Shown: positions 45,775 through 54,447 of the stretch, one piece after another
How the letters are laid out: each line of letters opens with the position of its first letter
Position numbering within the stretch: the first letter of the stretch is position 1
Assembly: GCF_000263195.1 (NCBI RefSeq)
Contig: NC_018748.1
Location: 4,278,001-4,342,000, forward strand
DNA: 64,000 nt
From: Emticicia oligotrophica DSM 17448
Lineage (GTDB): Bacteria > Bacteroidota > Bacteroidia > Cytophagales > Spirosomataceae
Reading direction: 5' to 3'
Notes under the pieces: generated by a model
Seen by the model: only the letters and a program-made list of their open reading frames with translations
Databases searched by the model: none
What the model was told of the DNA's origin: nothing
Program-made: the position numbers and the translations under genes

Positions 45775-47694
45775 TTAGTTTTTTTTACAGTCGCACTGAA
45801 ATTTTAATTGTTTACCCTTAATCGTATCTTCTTTTATAAACCATTCTTGAGGTTTCTTTAGAAATACCACCCTCCCAGCTATCGGTACAGTTGTCTGCAT
45901 AACAGGCTTACCAAATCTCTTATAAAACTCTTCCTTTTCAGATTCTGGTATAAGGTCAATATATAAATTTATTCCAGCAAAGTCATTAAATTGATAGAAT
46001 TGTGTAAAAAATGACCATTGTTCCGGCGTGAATTTATTGGTAATTTTAGTAGATTGATTCCAAATTTTATTATCGGGAACAGACATTTTGCCCCAACCTG
46101 CATCTACAAATGGTTTTATCAATGTTGGATGTAGTCTTCCGAAATAATACCCAATTACTTTTTTGTGGTGAAATCTTTTCAATGCATGTACCCCGCTAGT
46201 TTTGTTGTAAATCGGGCAAAGTCCTTCATCATTACCAATACCATTTCCACCAATCACACAAAAGGGCCAATCGAGTACAGCTTCACCCGGTAATTTTTTT
46301 ACATAATTCATATATGCATTAAAATTACTATCAAAATGATAGATTGGTCTTTCAAATCTTGCTTTGTAAACTGTAAAGACTTCTAAAAAGCCAATGATAG
46401 TTAGTAAACCAATCCAATATATATGTTTCTTTATTTGATTTTTTTTTAAGTCTGCACCTAACAATAGAAAACTGCAAAAAAATGGAATAATCATCGTAAA
46501 TCTTGAGGGAATGCGATAAAGCATGCACCAAGGTAACCATTGTAATGTAGGTATGTTTATTGGATGATTAATGATTGAAAGTAAAAAAAATATGGCAAAA
46601 GGTAATATGAGAAGCCTTTCTTTTTTCTTTGAAAATAAGTAACCAAATAGGCCAATCAACAAACAAAATATCCCCGGACTCATAGAACCCATACCTTCAG
46701 GCATATCGTTAAATAGACCTTGAAATGGATTATTTAGGGCACTAAAGTTAGGGAAATAGGGTAGAAAGATTCTAAGTGGCAAATTCCAACCATGTCCTCC
46801 TGAAAAAGGATTATCAAAATGAAATTTTCTTATTGTTGTAAAAACCTGAATAATAATCGGTAAATAAAAGAATAATGCAATGAAAGATACAAGTATCATA
46901 CTTGCATTTATGAACATATTTTTATTAAAATCTTTTACACCTTTTTTTAAAACATCAATAAAATAAGCTCGATAATCCTTTTTTATACAATAGCCAAGAA
47001 TAGTAATGGCAACAAAGAAAAATGAACTTAAAGAAAATCCCAAAATGTAAGATAAATCTTGCCCAAGTGCTAAACACATAATCATTACTTTGAATATCAG
47101 TAAACGTGTGCTAATGGGTTCTTTATTGATGAATTTTTTGAAGATAATATAGTCAAGAAAAATACTAATGGTTGTCCAGTGAATTATACAATAAGCCAAG
47201 TGATGCGGATAACGATTAATTGCATGAAAATTTAAGTAAGTAACCAAAATTGACACCAAAAGGCTTTTTTTGAAATCCCAATAATATCCAACCAAAAAGA
47301 AAATGCTTAGGGCTGCAAATAAGATGCTGAGAGCATAATAATAATTTAGCCAAGGACCATTCCCAAAATTATTGTAAAAAAAAGCGTAGAAATAATTACC
47401 TTCTAAAAACCAACCTTGGAAGACGTGTGTGCCTCCATAAGGGTAGAAGTAGTCATTATTCGTTAAGTTTAGTTGTGGATAGGGCTTAAAGAATAAGTGT
47501 TCGGCAAGGTAATAACTCATATTTTCCCATTGCTCAACATCAGTTCCTGAGTTTTCAGTTAGTGGTTCAGTAAAATTCTTTATTTCTAAAAAGCAGAATG
47601 ATAATTGACACAAAAAAATGACCAGCAAACCAAGGAAGATTACTTTTTTATTTGTTTCAAGTTTTTCTACTATCAAGCTATTTTTAATAACCAT
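45775..47694 (-). CDS. Large polytopic membrane protein, possible GT-C glycosyltransferase
   Basis: 639 residues with at least eleven hydrophobic segments. The first helix (about 19-37) is followed by a soluble loop with acidic residues (ENSGTDVEQWENMSYYLAE, then NDYFYPYGGTHVFQG), the arrangement seen in lipid-linked-sugar-using GT-C enzymes. The last 160 residues are soluble, with IYHFDSNFNAYMNYVKKLPGE and VIGGNGIGNDEGLCPIYNK motifs, resembling uncharacterised proteins found beside O-antigen genes. No exact family could be named. It lies 2 nt downstream of the O-antigen-ligase-like gene on the same strand and ends 13 nt from the convergent LysM gene. Confidence 0.6.
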   Translation of the reverse strand: MVIKNSLIVEKLETNKKVIFLGLLVIFLCQLSFCFLEIKNFTEPLTENSGTDVEQWENMSYYLAEHLFFKPYPQLNLTNNDYFYPYGGTHVFQGWFLEGNYFYAFFYNNFGNGPWLNYYYALSILFAALSIFFLVGYYWDFKKSLLVSILVTYLNFHAINRYPHHLAYCIIHWTTISIFLDYIIFKKFINKEPISTRLLIFKVMIMCLALGQDLSYILGFSLSSFFFVAITILGYCIKKDYRAYFIDVLKKGVKDFNKNMFINASMILVSFIALFFYLPIIIQVFTTIRKFHFDNPFSGGHGWNLPLRIFLPYFPNFSALNNPFQGLFNDMPEGMGSMSPGIFCLLIGLFGYLFSKKKERLLILPFAIFFLLSIINHPINIPTLQWLPWCMLYRIPSRFTMIIPFFCSFLLLGADLKKNQIKKHIYWIGLLTIIGFLEVFTVYKARFERPIYHFDSNFNAYMNYVKKLPGEAVLDWPFCVIGGNGIGNDEGLCPIYNKTSGVHALKRFHHKKVIGYYFGRLHPTLIKPFVDAGWGKMSVPDNKIWNQSTKITNKFTPEQWSFFTQFYQFNDFAGINLYIDLIPESEKEEFYKRFGKPVMQTTVPIAGRVVFLKKPQEWFIKEDTIKGKQLKFQCDCKKN

Positions 47695-47696
47695 GC

Positions 47697-49064
47697 CTAA
47701 GCTTTGATTTGATTAGTCAAAATTGTGTGGTTGTATTTGGGTACTTTTTTGTATTCAAGGGCGAATCTTGCCACAAAAGCCATTGAGCACCACCTTCCAT
47801 AGTCATAAGGCATTCCGAAGGTGAAGTTTTGTATCAAAGTTGCCAAGAAAAAGTAAGAAAGCATGAGTGTGAAATCACATGTCGGATTGAAAATTTCTTT
47901 CCAAATCCATTTAAGGATAATTAAATGAAGAGTTAGGAAAATTAAAAAACCCACGATTCCTAAATCATGAAACATTTCAATAAATGGAGAGTCCACGTAA
48001 AATTCTTGGTAACCATGACCAAAAAATATGGGGAATAAATTTCCATTTTCAATGTTTTTATCTAGATTTTTGAAAACATTTGTGATGTTTACAACCCTTG
48101 TCGAAGCAGAGGCATCAACAGTAGCAGTGATTTTAGCAGTTGCGTCAGAATCGGTAAAAAAGCTAGTTACAATTCTTTCCAAACGCTCAAAGATAATATC
48201 TGAGGCTACCATGATGTATCCCTTATAATGTTGGTTTGTCCATAAAGAAAATCCAAAATAAAGGAGTATAAAAAATATTAATAAACCTTGCCAGCCCATT
48301 AGCCATTTTAGGCCTTTGTAGATATTTTGAAGTTTAATGTGGGTAACAACATATAGAAAGAAGAAAATACCTGTTACTAATACCATTGCCATTGCTTGAC
48401 ATAAGCCAACCACAACAATTAATACTAAAACGGAGGCCATAATTGCCAATCTCCAAATTATTCTTGCCTCATTTCTTAGAAGTATTACACCTGAAATAAT
48501 ACCAATGTAAGCACTTTTTGCATAAATATGTGGATTCCCCATTGAAGCCATGCCACCATCATCTCCAAAACTAATGGCAGCTCGCATTCCAAACATGTAG
48601 GCTGGGTTTCTTGCAATATAATATAAGAGACTCAAGCCCCCTAAAGTACAAAAGAATAACGTAAAGTATAAAAATGTAGATTTTAGGTCGTTAATTGAAA
48701 CCCCAGCGAAGATAAATAACCCCATTAAAAATACTATTTGGTTGGCCACTTCAACGGGCGTATTTGTGAACCATCCTCTATTAGGGGCATAAGTTGCTAA
48801 ATACAATAAGGCCATCACGGCATATAAAATGCACATTAAATAGCCAATTGTATTGGTTTGATAAAGTTTTTTTGGGTTCAGTGGAAAAGCGATTAGCAAA
48901 CTTAAAATAGTAAACCCCGCAGTGAATGCCGAGCTTCCTGGTGCTAATTTTAAACCATCTCTTAGGTAGTAAACTATCGGTAATCCACCAAAGAAAAAAC
49001 TTAATCCTAAACTTTGTCTATATTTATTGAATTTTAAGAATAACCAATCAAGGTAAATAAACAT
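47697..49064 (-). CDS. O-antigen ligase/polymerase-like membrane protein
   Basis: 455 residues with about twelve hydrophobic segments and one large periplasmic loop between about residues 275 and 365 (TNQHYKGYIMVASDIIFERL, ATVDASASTRVVNITNV, FFGHGYQEFYVDSPFIEM). This is the Wzy/WaaL plan. The loop contains Arg and His residues of the kind used for polyprenyl-phosphate or acceptor binding, and an Arg-x-x-x-x-x-x-F pattern is plausible but not decisive. It may polymerise or ligate surface polysaccharide units. It is the first gene of a two-gene minus-strand operon and is divergent from a GT4 gene. Confidence 0.7.
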   Translation of the reverse strand: MFIYLDWLFLKFNKYRQSLGLSFFFGGLPIVYYLRDGLKLAPGSSAFTAGFTILSLLIAFPLNPKKLYQTNTIGYLMCILYAVMALLYLATYAPNRGWFTNTPVEVANQIVFLMGLFIFAGVSINDLKSTFLYFTLFFCTLGGLSLLYYIARNPAYMFGMRAAISFGDDGGMASMGNPHIYAKSAYIGIISGVILLRNEARIIWRLAIMASVLVLIVVVGLCQAMAMVLVTGIFFFLYVVTHIKLQNIYKGLKWLMGWQGLLIFFILLYFGFSLWTNQHYKGYIMVASDIIFERLERIVTSFFTDSDATAKITATVDASASTRVVNITNVFKNLDKNIENGNLFPIFFGHGYQEFYVDSPFIEMFHDLGIVGFLIFLTLHLIILKWIWKEIFNPTCDFTLMLSYFFLATLIQNFTFGMPYDYGRWCSMAFVARFALEYKKVPKYNHTILTNQIKA

Positions 49065-49345
49065 ACAAATATTTTTTGTACAAATATACTTAATTTAAAC
49101 TTAGCTTCGAAAAGAGAACAATTTTAATCGTCTATGAATTAAATTTTACTAAATTTGTGACCATTTTTTTGATAAAATTTATCAAAATTGTACAAATCAA
49201 GATTGAATATTAGAAAATGGAAAAGATAAGCTCTTTAACACTTTCTAATAACGTTTCAAAAATCATTTTATTCATCAAATTCAATAAATGTATAATTTTT
49301 CAGTTTTAAGACTTGAATTATTTTCATTTTATAAATATTTCACGC

Positions 49346-50494
49346 ATGAAAATGCTCATCATTCACCAGTTTTTCTGGGCTCATTATAAGGCTAAAATTT
49401 ACACAGAACTTCAAAAAGTAGTTGACAAAAATCCAAATGATGAGCTTTTGGTTCTTCAAACAGCTCTTAATGAATTTACTAGGTCTAAAATTGGTAGTAT
49501 TGATTATAGTATTCATCAATATAATGTTCAAATTTTGTTTGAAGACTTCTATGAAAATACAACAGTTTGGCAAAGGGTAAAGAAATCACTCTTTTGGGTA
49601 AACAAGTTTAAGCCTGATGTTATAAACTTACCCGGCTATTATGAGCCAGCCATGAATATTGTTCTTTTTTACTGTAAATTAAAGGGTATTAAAATTGTCA
49701 TTTCATCTGATTCTACCGAAAGCGACAACCCAAATGTATGGTGGAGAGAATCACTCAAAAGATTTGTTGTATCTCAAGCACAAGGTTTCTTCTGTTATGG
49801 TACAAAATCTGCCGAATATATTTTAAAATTGGGTATGAAACCCGAACATATTCTAGTGGAAAATAATTCTGTAGATAATGTAAGAATTGAAAAAGTGCAC
49901 ACAGAAGCTCTGCAAACTCGCCAAGAGGTAAAGAAATCCTATCAACTAAAAAAGTATAATTTTGTATATGTTGGTAGACTGATTGAAATAAAAAACCTAG
50001 ATAATTTATTGGCTGCCTACAAACCTTTGGCAAACTCCGACTGGGGATTGATTATTTTGGGCGATGGTAGTGAAGAGGAGAAATTAAAGAAATATGCGTC
50101 TGATAATCAATTAGAAGGTGTAAAATTTATTGCCGGACAACCTTGGTACGATGTTCCGAAAATATTGGCTTTGGCTGATGTTTTTGTACTACCAAGTTAT
50201 TCTGAACCTTGGGGCCTAGTTGTAAATGAAGCAATGGCTTGTGGTTTGCCAGTAATTGTTTCTAACAAGTGTGGGTCGGCTTTCGATGTGGTTATTGAAA
50301 ATCAAAATGGCTATACTTTCAATCCACATAGTGTAGAGGAATTAACAAACATATTTGAAAAATTTGTTGAAAATCCAGATAAAATTAAAATTTTTGGTGA
50401 AAAATCGAAAGAAATAATCAAGCGTTTTTCTCCTGAAAATGTTGCTCAAGAAATGTATGATGGATTCAAAAAAGTAGTATATGACAATAAGTAG
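49346..50494 (+). CDS. Glycosyltransferase family 4
   Basis: A cytosolic GT-B enzyme of 382 residues from the ATG at 49346 (the frame also opens at a TTG at 49313, which adds a poorly conserved leader). The C-terminal nucleotide-sugar domain shows NFVYVGRLIEIKNLDNLLAAY near 210, LIILGDGSEEEKLKKYA near 240, DVFVLPSYSEPWGLVVNEAMACGLPVI near 285-310 (including the E-x7-E motif) and a final VENPDKIKIFGEKSKE helix region. The N-terminal domain is acceptor-binding and less conserved. Sugar and linkage unknown. It overlaps the acyltransferase gene by 14 nt, so the two are co-expressed. Confidence 0.9.
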   Translation: MKMLIIHQFFWAHYKAKIYTELQKVVDKNPNDELLVLQTALNEFTRSKIGSIDYSIHQYNVQILFEDFYENTTVWQRVKKSLFWVNKFKPDVINLPGYYEPAMNIVLFYCKLKGIKIVISSDSTESDNPNVWWRESLKRFVVSQAQGFFCYGTKSAEYILKLGMKPEHILVENNSVDNVRIEKVHTEALQTRQEVKKSYQLKKYNFVYVGRLIEIKNLDNLLAAYKPLANSDWGLIILGDGSEEEKLKKYASDNQLEGVKFIAGQPWYDVPKILALADVFVLPSYSEPWGLVVNEAMACGLPVIVSNKCGSAFDVVIENQNGYTFNPHSVEELTNIFEKFVENPDKIKIFGEKSKEIIKRFSPENVAQEMYDGFKKVVYDNK

Positions 50495-51533
50495 AAACAA
50501 TAATTTTGACTTAATTAGACTATTAGCAGCTTTTCAGGTGTTAATTTGGCATGGAGCTGTTCACTTTGATATTTCTGAGAAGGTTTACAATTATTTGCTC
50601 GTATTATATCATTTTCCGGGTGTACCCATATTTTTCACAATTAGTGGTTTTTTAATTAGTTATTCTCTCGAAAGAAATAATTTTAATTTAAAACAATACT
50701 TTAAAAATAGAAGTCTAAGAATTTTTCCTGCACTTTGGGTTTGTACGATAATAACGGCAGTTCTTTTATTTTCATTCGGAAAAGTCGGTAGCTCAAAAGA
50801 TTTTATCACTTGGTTTATTGCACAAATTAGTTTTTTTCAGTTTTATGCAAGTGAATCACTAAAACAATGGGGGACAGGCCATCCTAATGGAAGTTTATGG
50901 AGTATTGCTGTTGAACTCCAATTTTATTTAGTTTTACCAATACTTTTGTACATTATCAATATTCCCCAAAAAAAGATTTACGTCAATTTATTACTTGCAA
51001 TTTTATTCATAATATCAATTTTGGTTAAATATTATGTTCATATTAGTCCATTATTAACAGAAAATGTTGTTTATGAGAAATTATTTAACAACACGGTTAT
51101 CAATTATCTTCATTTTTTTCTTACTGGAATCATCATTTACAAAAACTTTGATATAATTTTTCCAATATTGAAAGAGAAAGTCCTTATATGGTTACTTATT
51201 TACGCTGCTTTTGTTCTTGTGTTCAAGTTTTGGCTAAAGTATTATGATACTAATTACGAAATAAATATCTGGGGTATCACTGCTAACACTATTTTATCTT
51301 TACTGACATTATCATTTGCTTTTTCTTATACTGATTTGAGTAAAAAGCTTTTACATGAAAATGATATTTCTTATGGTATTTATATCTATCACATGCCTAT
51401 TGTAAATACAATGGTAAGCTTAGGATACACAGGAAGTATCCTGAACCTTTTGGTTCTATCAATTATTACACTTGTGATAGCTTATTTTTCTTGGAAGTTA
51501 ATCGAACAAAAAATACTTAAACTTAAAATGTAA
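50481..51533 (+). CDS. Acyltransferase family 3 (OafA-like sugar O-acyltransferase)
   Basis: 350 residues with about ten membrane helices. The N-terminus has the family's FDLIRLLAAFQVLIWHGAVHF (Arg and His of helices 1 and 2), then FFTISGFLISYSL, RSLRIFPALWVC near 75 and GSLWSIAVELQFYLVLP near 130. Such proteins transfer acetyl or other acyl groups to polysaccharide or lipid-linked sugars at the inner membrane. It lacks the extra C-terminal SGNH domain, so it is the short type. It overlaps the GT4 gene and ends exactly where the convergent secreted-protein gene ends. Confidence 0.88.
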   Translation: MTISRNNNFDLIRLLAAFQVLIWHGAVHFDISEKVYNYLLVLYHFPGVPIFFTISGFLISYSLERNNFNLKQYFKNRSLRIFPALWVCTIITAVLLFSFGKVGSSKDFITWFIAQISFFQFYASESLKQWGTGHPNGSLWSIAVELQFYLVLPILLYIINIPQKKIYVNLLLAILFIISILVKYYVHISPLLTENVVYEKLFNNTVINYLHFFLTGIIIYKNFDIIFPILKEKVLIWLLIYAAFVLVFKFWLKYYDTNYEINIWGITANTILSLLTLSFAFSYTDLSKKLLHENDISYGIYIYHMPIVNTMVSLGYTGSILNLLVLSIITLVIAYFSWKLIEQKILKLKM

Positions 51534-51548
51534 TCATTTTAAGTTTAA
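51517..51548. terminator. Hairpin with both stop codons in the loop, shared terminator candidate
   Basis: A 14-bp stem (TTAAACTTAAAATG at 51517-51530, complement at 51535-51548) with loop TAAT at 51531-51534. The loop and first stem pair contain the stop codon of the acyltransferase and that of the convergent gene. The stem is AT-rich and is made of the last coding codons on each strand. There is no clean T-run, so termination efficiency is uncertain. Confidence 0.55.
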
Positions 51549-52136
51549 CTTTATTTCTTTGTATTTACCCTGAGGAACTTGGTCGATTACAGATTCTCTA
51601 TATCCATTAGGTAGTTTACCGCCCGGAATCCATAATTCATTGGCTCCCGTCTCATTGCCAGAAGGAATTCTTAAATGATGCTTTTTAGGTTTTTGAATAT
51701 CAATTCTTATAATTGTTGAATTTTTCCATGAATTTTGGGGTATTCCAAGTTGATTTTCAACATAATTAAGATTTCCACTTGACTTGGAAATCAAATCATC
51801 CATTTCATTTTTACTCATTACAAATAAACCGTCAGGTCTGCCCAATTTTTCTCGACCAAATTTTTCTAAGGTTATTTCTGGAATTAAAAATGACGCTCCT
51901 CGCTTAAAACTTCTCAAATGTCTATGTCTATAACGCCATTTTAAGTAATTCGATGGAAGTGGTCTTTGACCTTTAGGAATATGAATAACTTCTGCACCTG
52001 AATGTCCTTTTTTAAATGCTCCTTTGGTGTACTCAAAAGAATTAATATCGACTAAATTATTCTGACCAGAGATATCTAGTGAGAAAAGTAGAATGAATAA
52101 ATACGGGAGTATTTTTCTAGAGTTTATATGTTTCAT
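51534..52136 (-). CDS. Secreted basic protein of unknown function
   Basis: 200 residues with a signal peptide (KILPYLFILLFSLDISGQ). The mature part is basic and tightly patterned: VIHIPKGQRPLPSNYLKWRY, RHLRSFKRGASFLIPE, GRPDGLFVMSKNEMDDLI, then LRIPSGNETGANELWIPGG and LPNGYRESVIDQVPQGKYKE. I do not have a firm family. The closing GNExGANExWIPGGKLP-type block reminds me of C-terminal domains carried by some polymorphic toxins, but there is no delivery domain, no known catalytic motif and no obvious immunity gene. It shares a hairpin terminator with the acyltransferase gene. It is probably exported by Sec to the periplasm or beyond. Confidence 0.6.
   Translation of the reverse strand: MKHINSRKILPYLFILLFSLDISGQNNLVDINSFEYTKGAFKKGHSGAEVIHIPKGQRPLPSNYLKWRYRHRHLRSFKRGASFLIPEITLEKFGREKLGRPDGLFVMSKNEMDDLISKSSGNLNYVENQLGIPQNSWKNSTIIRIDIQKPKKHHLRIPSGNETGANELWIPGGKLPNGYRESVIDQVPQGKYKEIKLNLK
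51537..51568. other. 3' overlap zone of two convergent genes
   Basis: The stop codon of the plus-strand acyltransferase gene (51531-51533) and that of the minus-strand gene (51534-51536) touch. A terminator hairpin built from both 3' coding ends is listed separately at 51537 minus its left arm, see the next entry. No spacer sequence is present here. Confidence 0.4.
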
Positions 52137-52194
52137 TCGTAATTAATAGGTAATCCATGCAATTTTACGAAAAATTGAATTACCTACTAATTGG

Positions 52195-53706
52195 TTAGTT
52201 ATTATTTTTTTGAGAAGATTCTTGACTCATTATATATTTCCCGAAAAATGAATTCTTTTTGGCAAAATATTGTAAGAAAATTTCTTGTGGAATATCAGCT
52301 TTATTGATAGTCGGACTCTCTGCAATTGATGGTACTTTATCCCATTTGAGGGTAGTCATACTACTAAAAATGCCAAGAATAACAGTAAATATCATGTAAA
52401 ATCTCAAAAATTTAATTGATATTTTTGATTTTAGCATTTCTGAATAAGTGCTGATTAATAGTACAAAAATCAATATTTTGATTGTACTTATCAGACGCAT
52501 GGCCAAATCATTATTGAATCCAATTCGATAAAGTGGAGAAATAATAAAATACGCCGCACAGAAGTATAAAAGTATTAGCTTGTCGTTGTGAGTGTTTTTA
52601 GAGGAAAAAAGACGATACATGTAAAACAAGTAGATGCCTACTTCTAAAAGACAATAGCCGATTAATGCTAAAATAGAAATGAGTGGTTTATTATATAAAT
52701 AGCCAGAAATATCGGAGAAAGTCCAAATAAAACCTGAAAATCTATTGTCTTGGAAATGAGCTAGGAAATAAGTGGCCATGATGAAGATAATTATTCCACC
52801 CCCTAAAATGTTTGCAAGACTAAAGAAATTGGCGAATCTTCGATATAAAACCAAGAATCCTGCAATAATACCTACACTAAATGCTCCTAAAAAAGACCAC
52901 ATAAGCAAGAGCGAAATAAAATAAAGTATGAATTTATTGTCCTTTCTTATAAAGCTTTCATAATAAACAAAAAATACCCCAACCGTAGTAACAATGTGGT
53001 GTTGTGGTGAATAATGAATATTGATTAAGTTGAATGAAATGCCCGAAGGCCAAATAAAATATTGGATAATTGGTAGTGAAACTATATTTTGTAATAAATA
53101 ATGGGCGTATAAATATGGTTTAAATAATGTAGCTCCTAAAAGAAAGAGAATAAATACTAAGATGATATTGAGATTTTTAGGAGTTAGAAAGTATAACCAA
53201 CAAAATGAAATAAAAATACCAGTGGCACCCCATATATAAAGCAGAATGTTGCTTAGACCCATTCCAATAAACTTACAAATAATGGCAGTTGGTAAGTAAT
53301 AGGCCATGTAATAACCTAAAATAGCAGGTTCGTTTAAGATTCCGTAGCGAGTTTCGTTCTCGTAAACAATAGGATAAGGTTTCTTGATTAATTCTTTAAC
53401 AATGGTATTATGCTTAAAATAATCATAAGATTGCCCTAAACCAAAATTTCCTAAACTAAAAAATACTCCTAAAACTAATGTGAAAATAAATAAATAAAAT
53501 ATAGTACTTCCATCTATTTTACTAAGCCTCAATGCACTAACTTTTTCTTGACTTTTAGTTGTATTTTTCCAAAAACTATAAAAAGAAAATACTGCAGCCA
53601 CAAATCCTAAAGTTGCCCAAATAAGATTTAACCAAGTTAGAATAAAAAGTATATTGGGAATAAGTAAATAAGATACTGTAAAAAGTTTTAGTTGTTTAAT
53701 AGTCAT
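52195..53706 (-). CDS. Polytopic membrane protein in polysaccharide region, unknown family
   Basis: 503 residues from the ATG at 53706 (a TTG at 53733 would lengthen it by nine codons and make it overlap the GT2 gene). About eleven to twelve membrane helices. After the second pair of helices there is a soluble loop with YDYFKHNTIVKELIKKPYPI and RYGILNEPAILGYYMAYYLP. This resembles the first extracellular loop of GT-C glycosyltransferases but lacks an obvious DxD/ExD pair. A conserved-looking PSGISFNLINIHYSPQHH follows near residue 230. It is probably a sugar transferase or lipid-linked-sugar handler, by context only. It follows the GT2 gene, 16 nt away. Confidence 0.55.
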   Translation of the reverse strand: MTIKQLKLFTVSYLLIPNILFILTWLNLIWATLGFVAAVFSFYSFWKNTTKSQEKVSALRLSKIDGSTIFYLFIFTLVLGVFFSLGNFGLGQSYDYFKHNTIVKELIKKPYPIVYENETRYGILNEPAILGYYMAYYLPTAIICKFIGMGLSNILLYIWGATGIFISFCWLYFLTPKNLNIILVFILFLLGATLFKPYLYAHYLLQNIVSLPIIQYFIWPSGISFNLINIHYSPQHHIVTTVGVFFVYYESFIRKDNKFILYFISLLLMWSFLGAFSVGIIAGFLVLYRRFANFFSLANILGGGIIIFIMATYFLAHFQDNRFSGFIWTFSDISGYLYNKPLISILALIGYCLLEVGIYLFYMYRLFSSKNTHNDKLILLYFCAAYFIISPLYRIGFNNDLAMRLISTIKILIFVLLISTYSEMLKSKISIKFLRFYMIFTVILGIFSSMTTLKWDKVPSIAESPTINKADIPQEIFLQYFAKKNSFFGKYIMSQESSQKNNN

Positions 53707-53722
53707 GCTTTTTTTATTTGAA

Positions 53723-54424
53723 TTAATCAACAAATCGATATTTTAGAAGTACCCAGATTGCCTCAACGCCATCTTTCCAATTGATTTTTTTACCTTCACT
53801 AATTGAACGTGGATAATAATTGATAGGAATTTCGGGTATTTTATAGCCTAATTTCGCAACTTTTGCAGTAACCTCAGGACAAAACTCAAATCCTGTACAA
53901 TTCAGTTTGATTGATTTTAGAAGTGTTGCCTCAAAAACTTTGTAACAAGTTGGTTCGTCAGTTAAATTTTGACCATATAAGATATTTGTAATCCACGTAA
54001 CCACTTGTCCACCCAAGAAAAAAGAGAAATAAGAGTGTTTATTTTGTTTATTTAAAAACCTCGAACCATAAACTACTTTCGTTTTTCCGTTGGCAACTTC
54101 TGGAATTAACTTGTAGTAATCATGTGGGTCATATTCTAAATCTGCATCTTGAATGATTATAATATTGCCTGTGGAATGATTAATTGCAGTTCTTATTGCT
54201 CCGCCTTTCCCTTGATTCTTTTCGTGGAAAATTACCTTAATTGTGTCACTTTTTAGCTTATTTAATAAATCTCTCGTTCCATCTGTTGAGCCATCATCAA
54301 CAACAATTATTTCCTTTGGAATGTCTATCTCCTCTATTTTCTTTAGAATATTTTCAATATTGTTAATTTCGTTATAAGCTGGAATTAGAACAGAGAGGAG
54401 CATATTTTTATTGGAATAATTCAA
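53723..54424 (-). CDS. Glycosyltransferase family 2, dolichol-phosphate-mannose-synthase-like
   Basis: 233 residues. A GT-A fold with LSVLIPAYNEINNIENIL near the N-terminus, IIVVDDGSTDGTRDLL near 40, the metal-binding DADLEYDP near 95 and a C-terminal acceptor region with LTDEPTCYKVF near 155 and IPEIPINYYPRSISEGKKI near 200. Typical of enzymes that load a sugar on polyprenyl phosphate at the cytosolic face of the membrane. No C-terminal membrane helices, so the product may be used by the GT-C-type proteins encoded on both sides (GT39-like upstream, unknown membrane protein downstream). Start at MNYSNKNM; an ATG seven codons later is possible. Confidence 0.9.
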   Translation of the reverse strand: MNYSNKNMLLSVLIPAYNEINNIENILKKIEEIDIPKEIIVVDDGSTDGTRDLLNKLKSDTIKVIFHEKNQGKGGAIRTAINHSTGNIIIIQDADLEYDPHDYYKLIPEVANGKTKVVYGSRFLNKQNKHSYFSFFLGGQVVTWITNILYGQNLTDEPTCYKVFEATLLKSIKLNCTGFEFCPEVTAKVAKLGYKIPEIPINYYPRSISEGKKINWKDGVEAIWVLLKYRFVD

Positions 54425-54447
54425 ATTTAATATTTTTTATTGGTTAA

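Noticed and set aside
51537-51568. A separate intergenic element between the acyltransferase and the secreted-protein genes.
   Set aside because: The two genes touch, so there is no intergenic space. The region listed is coding sequence, and the only structure is the shared hairpin at 51517-51548.
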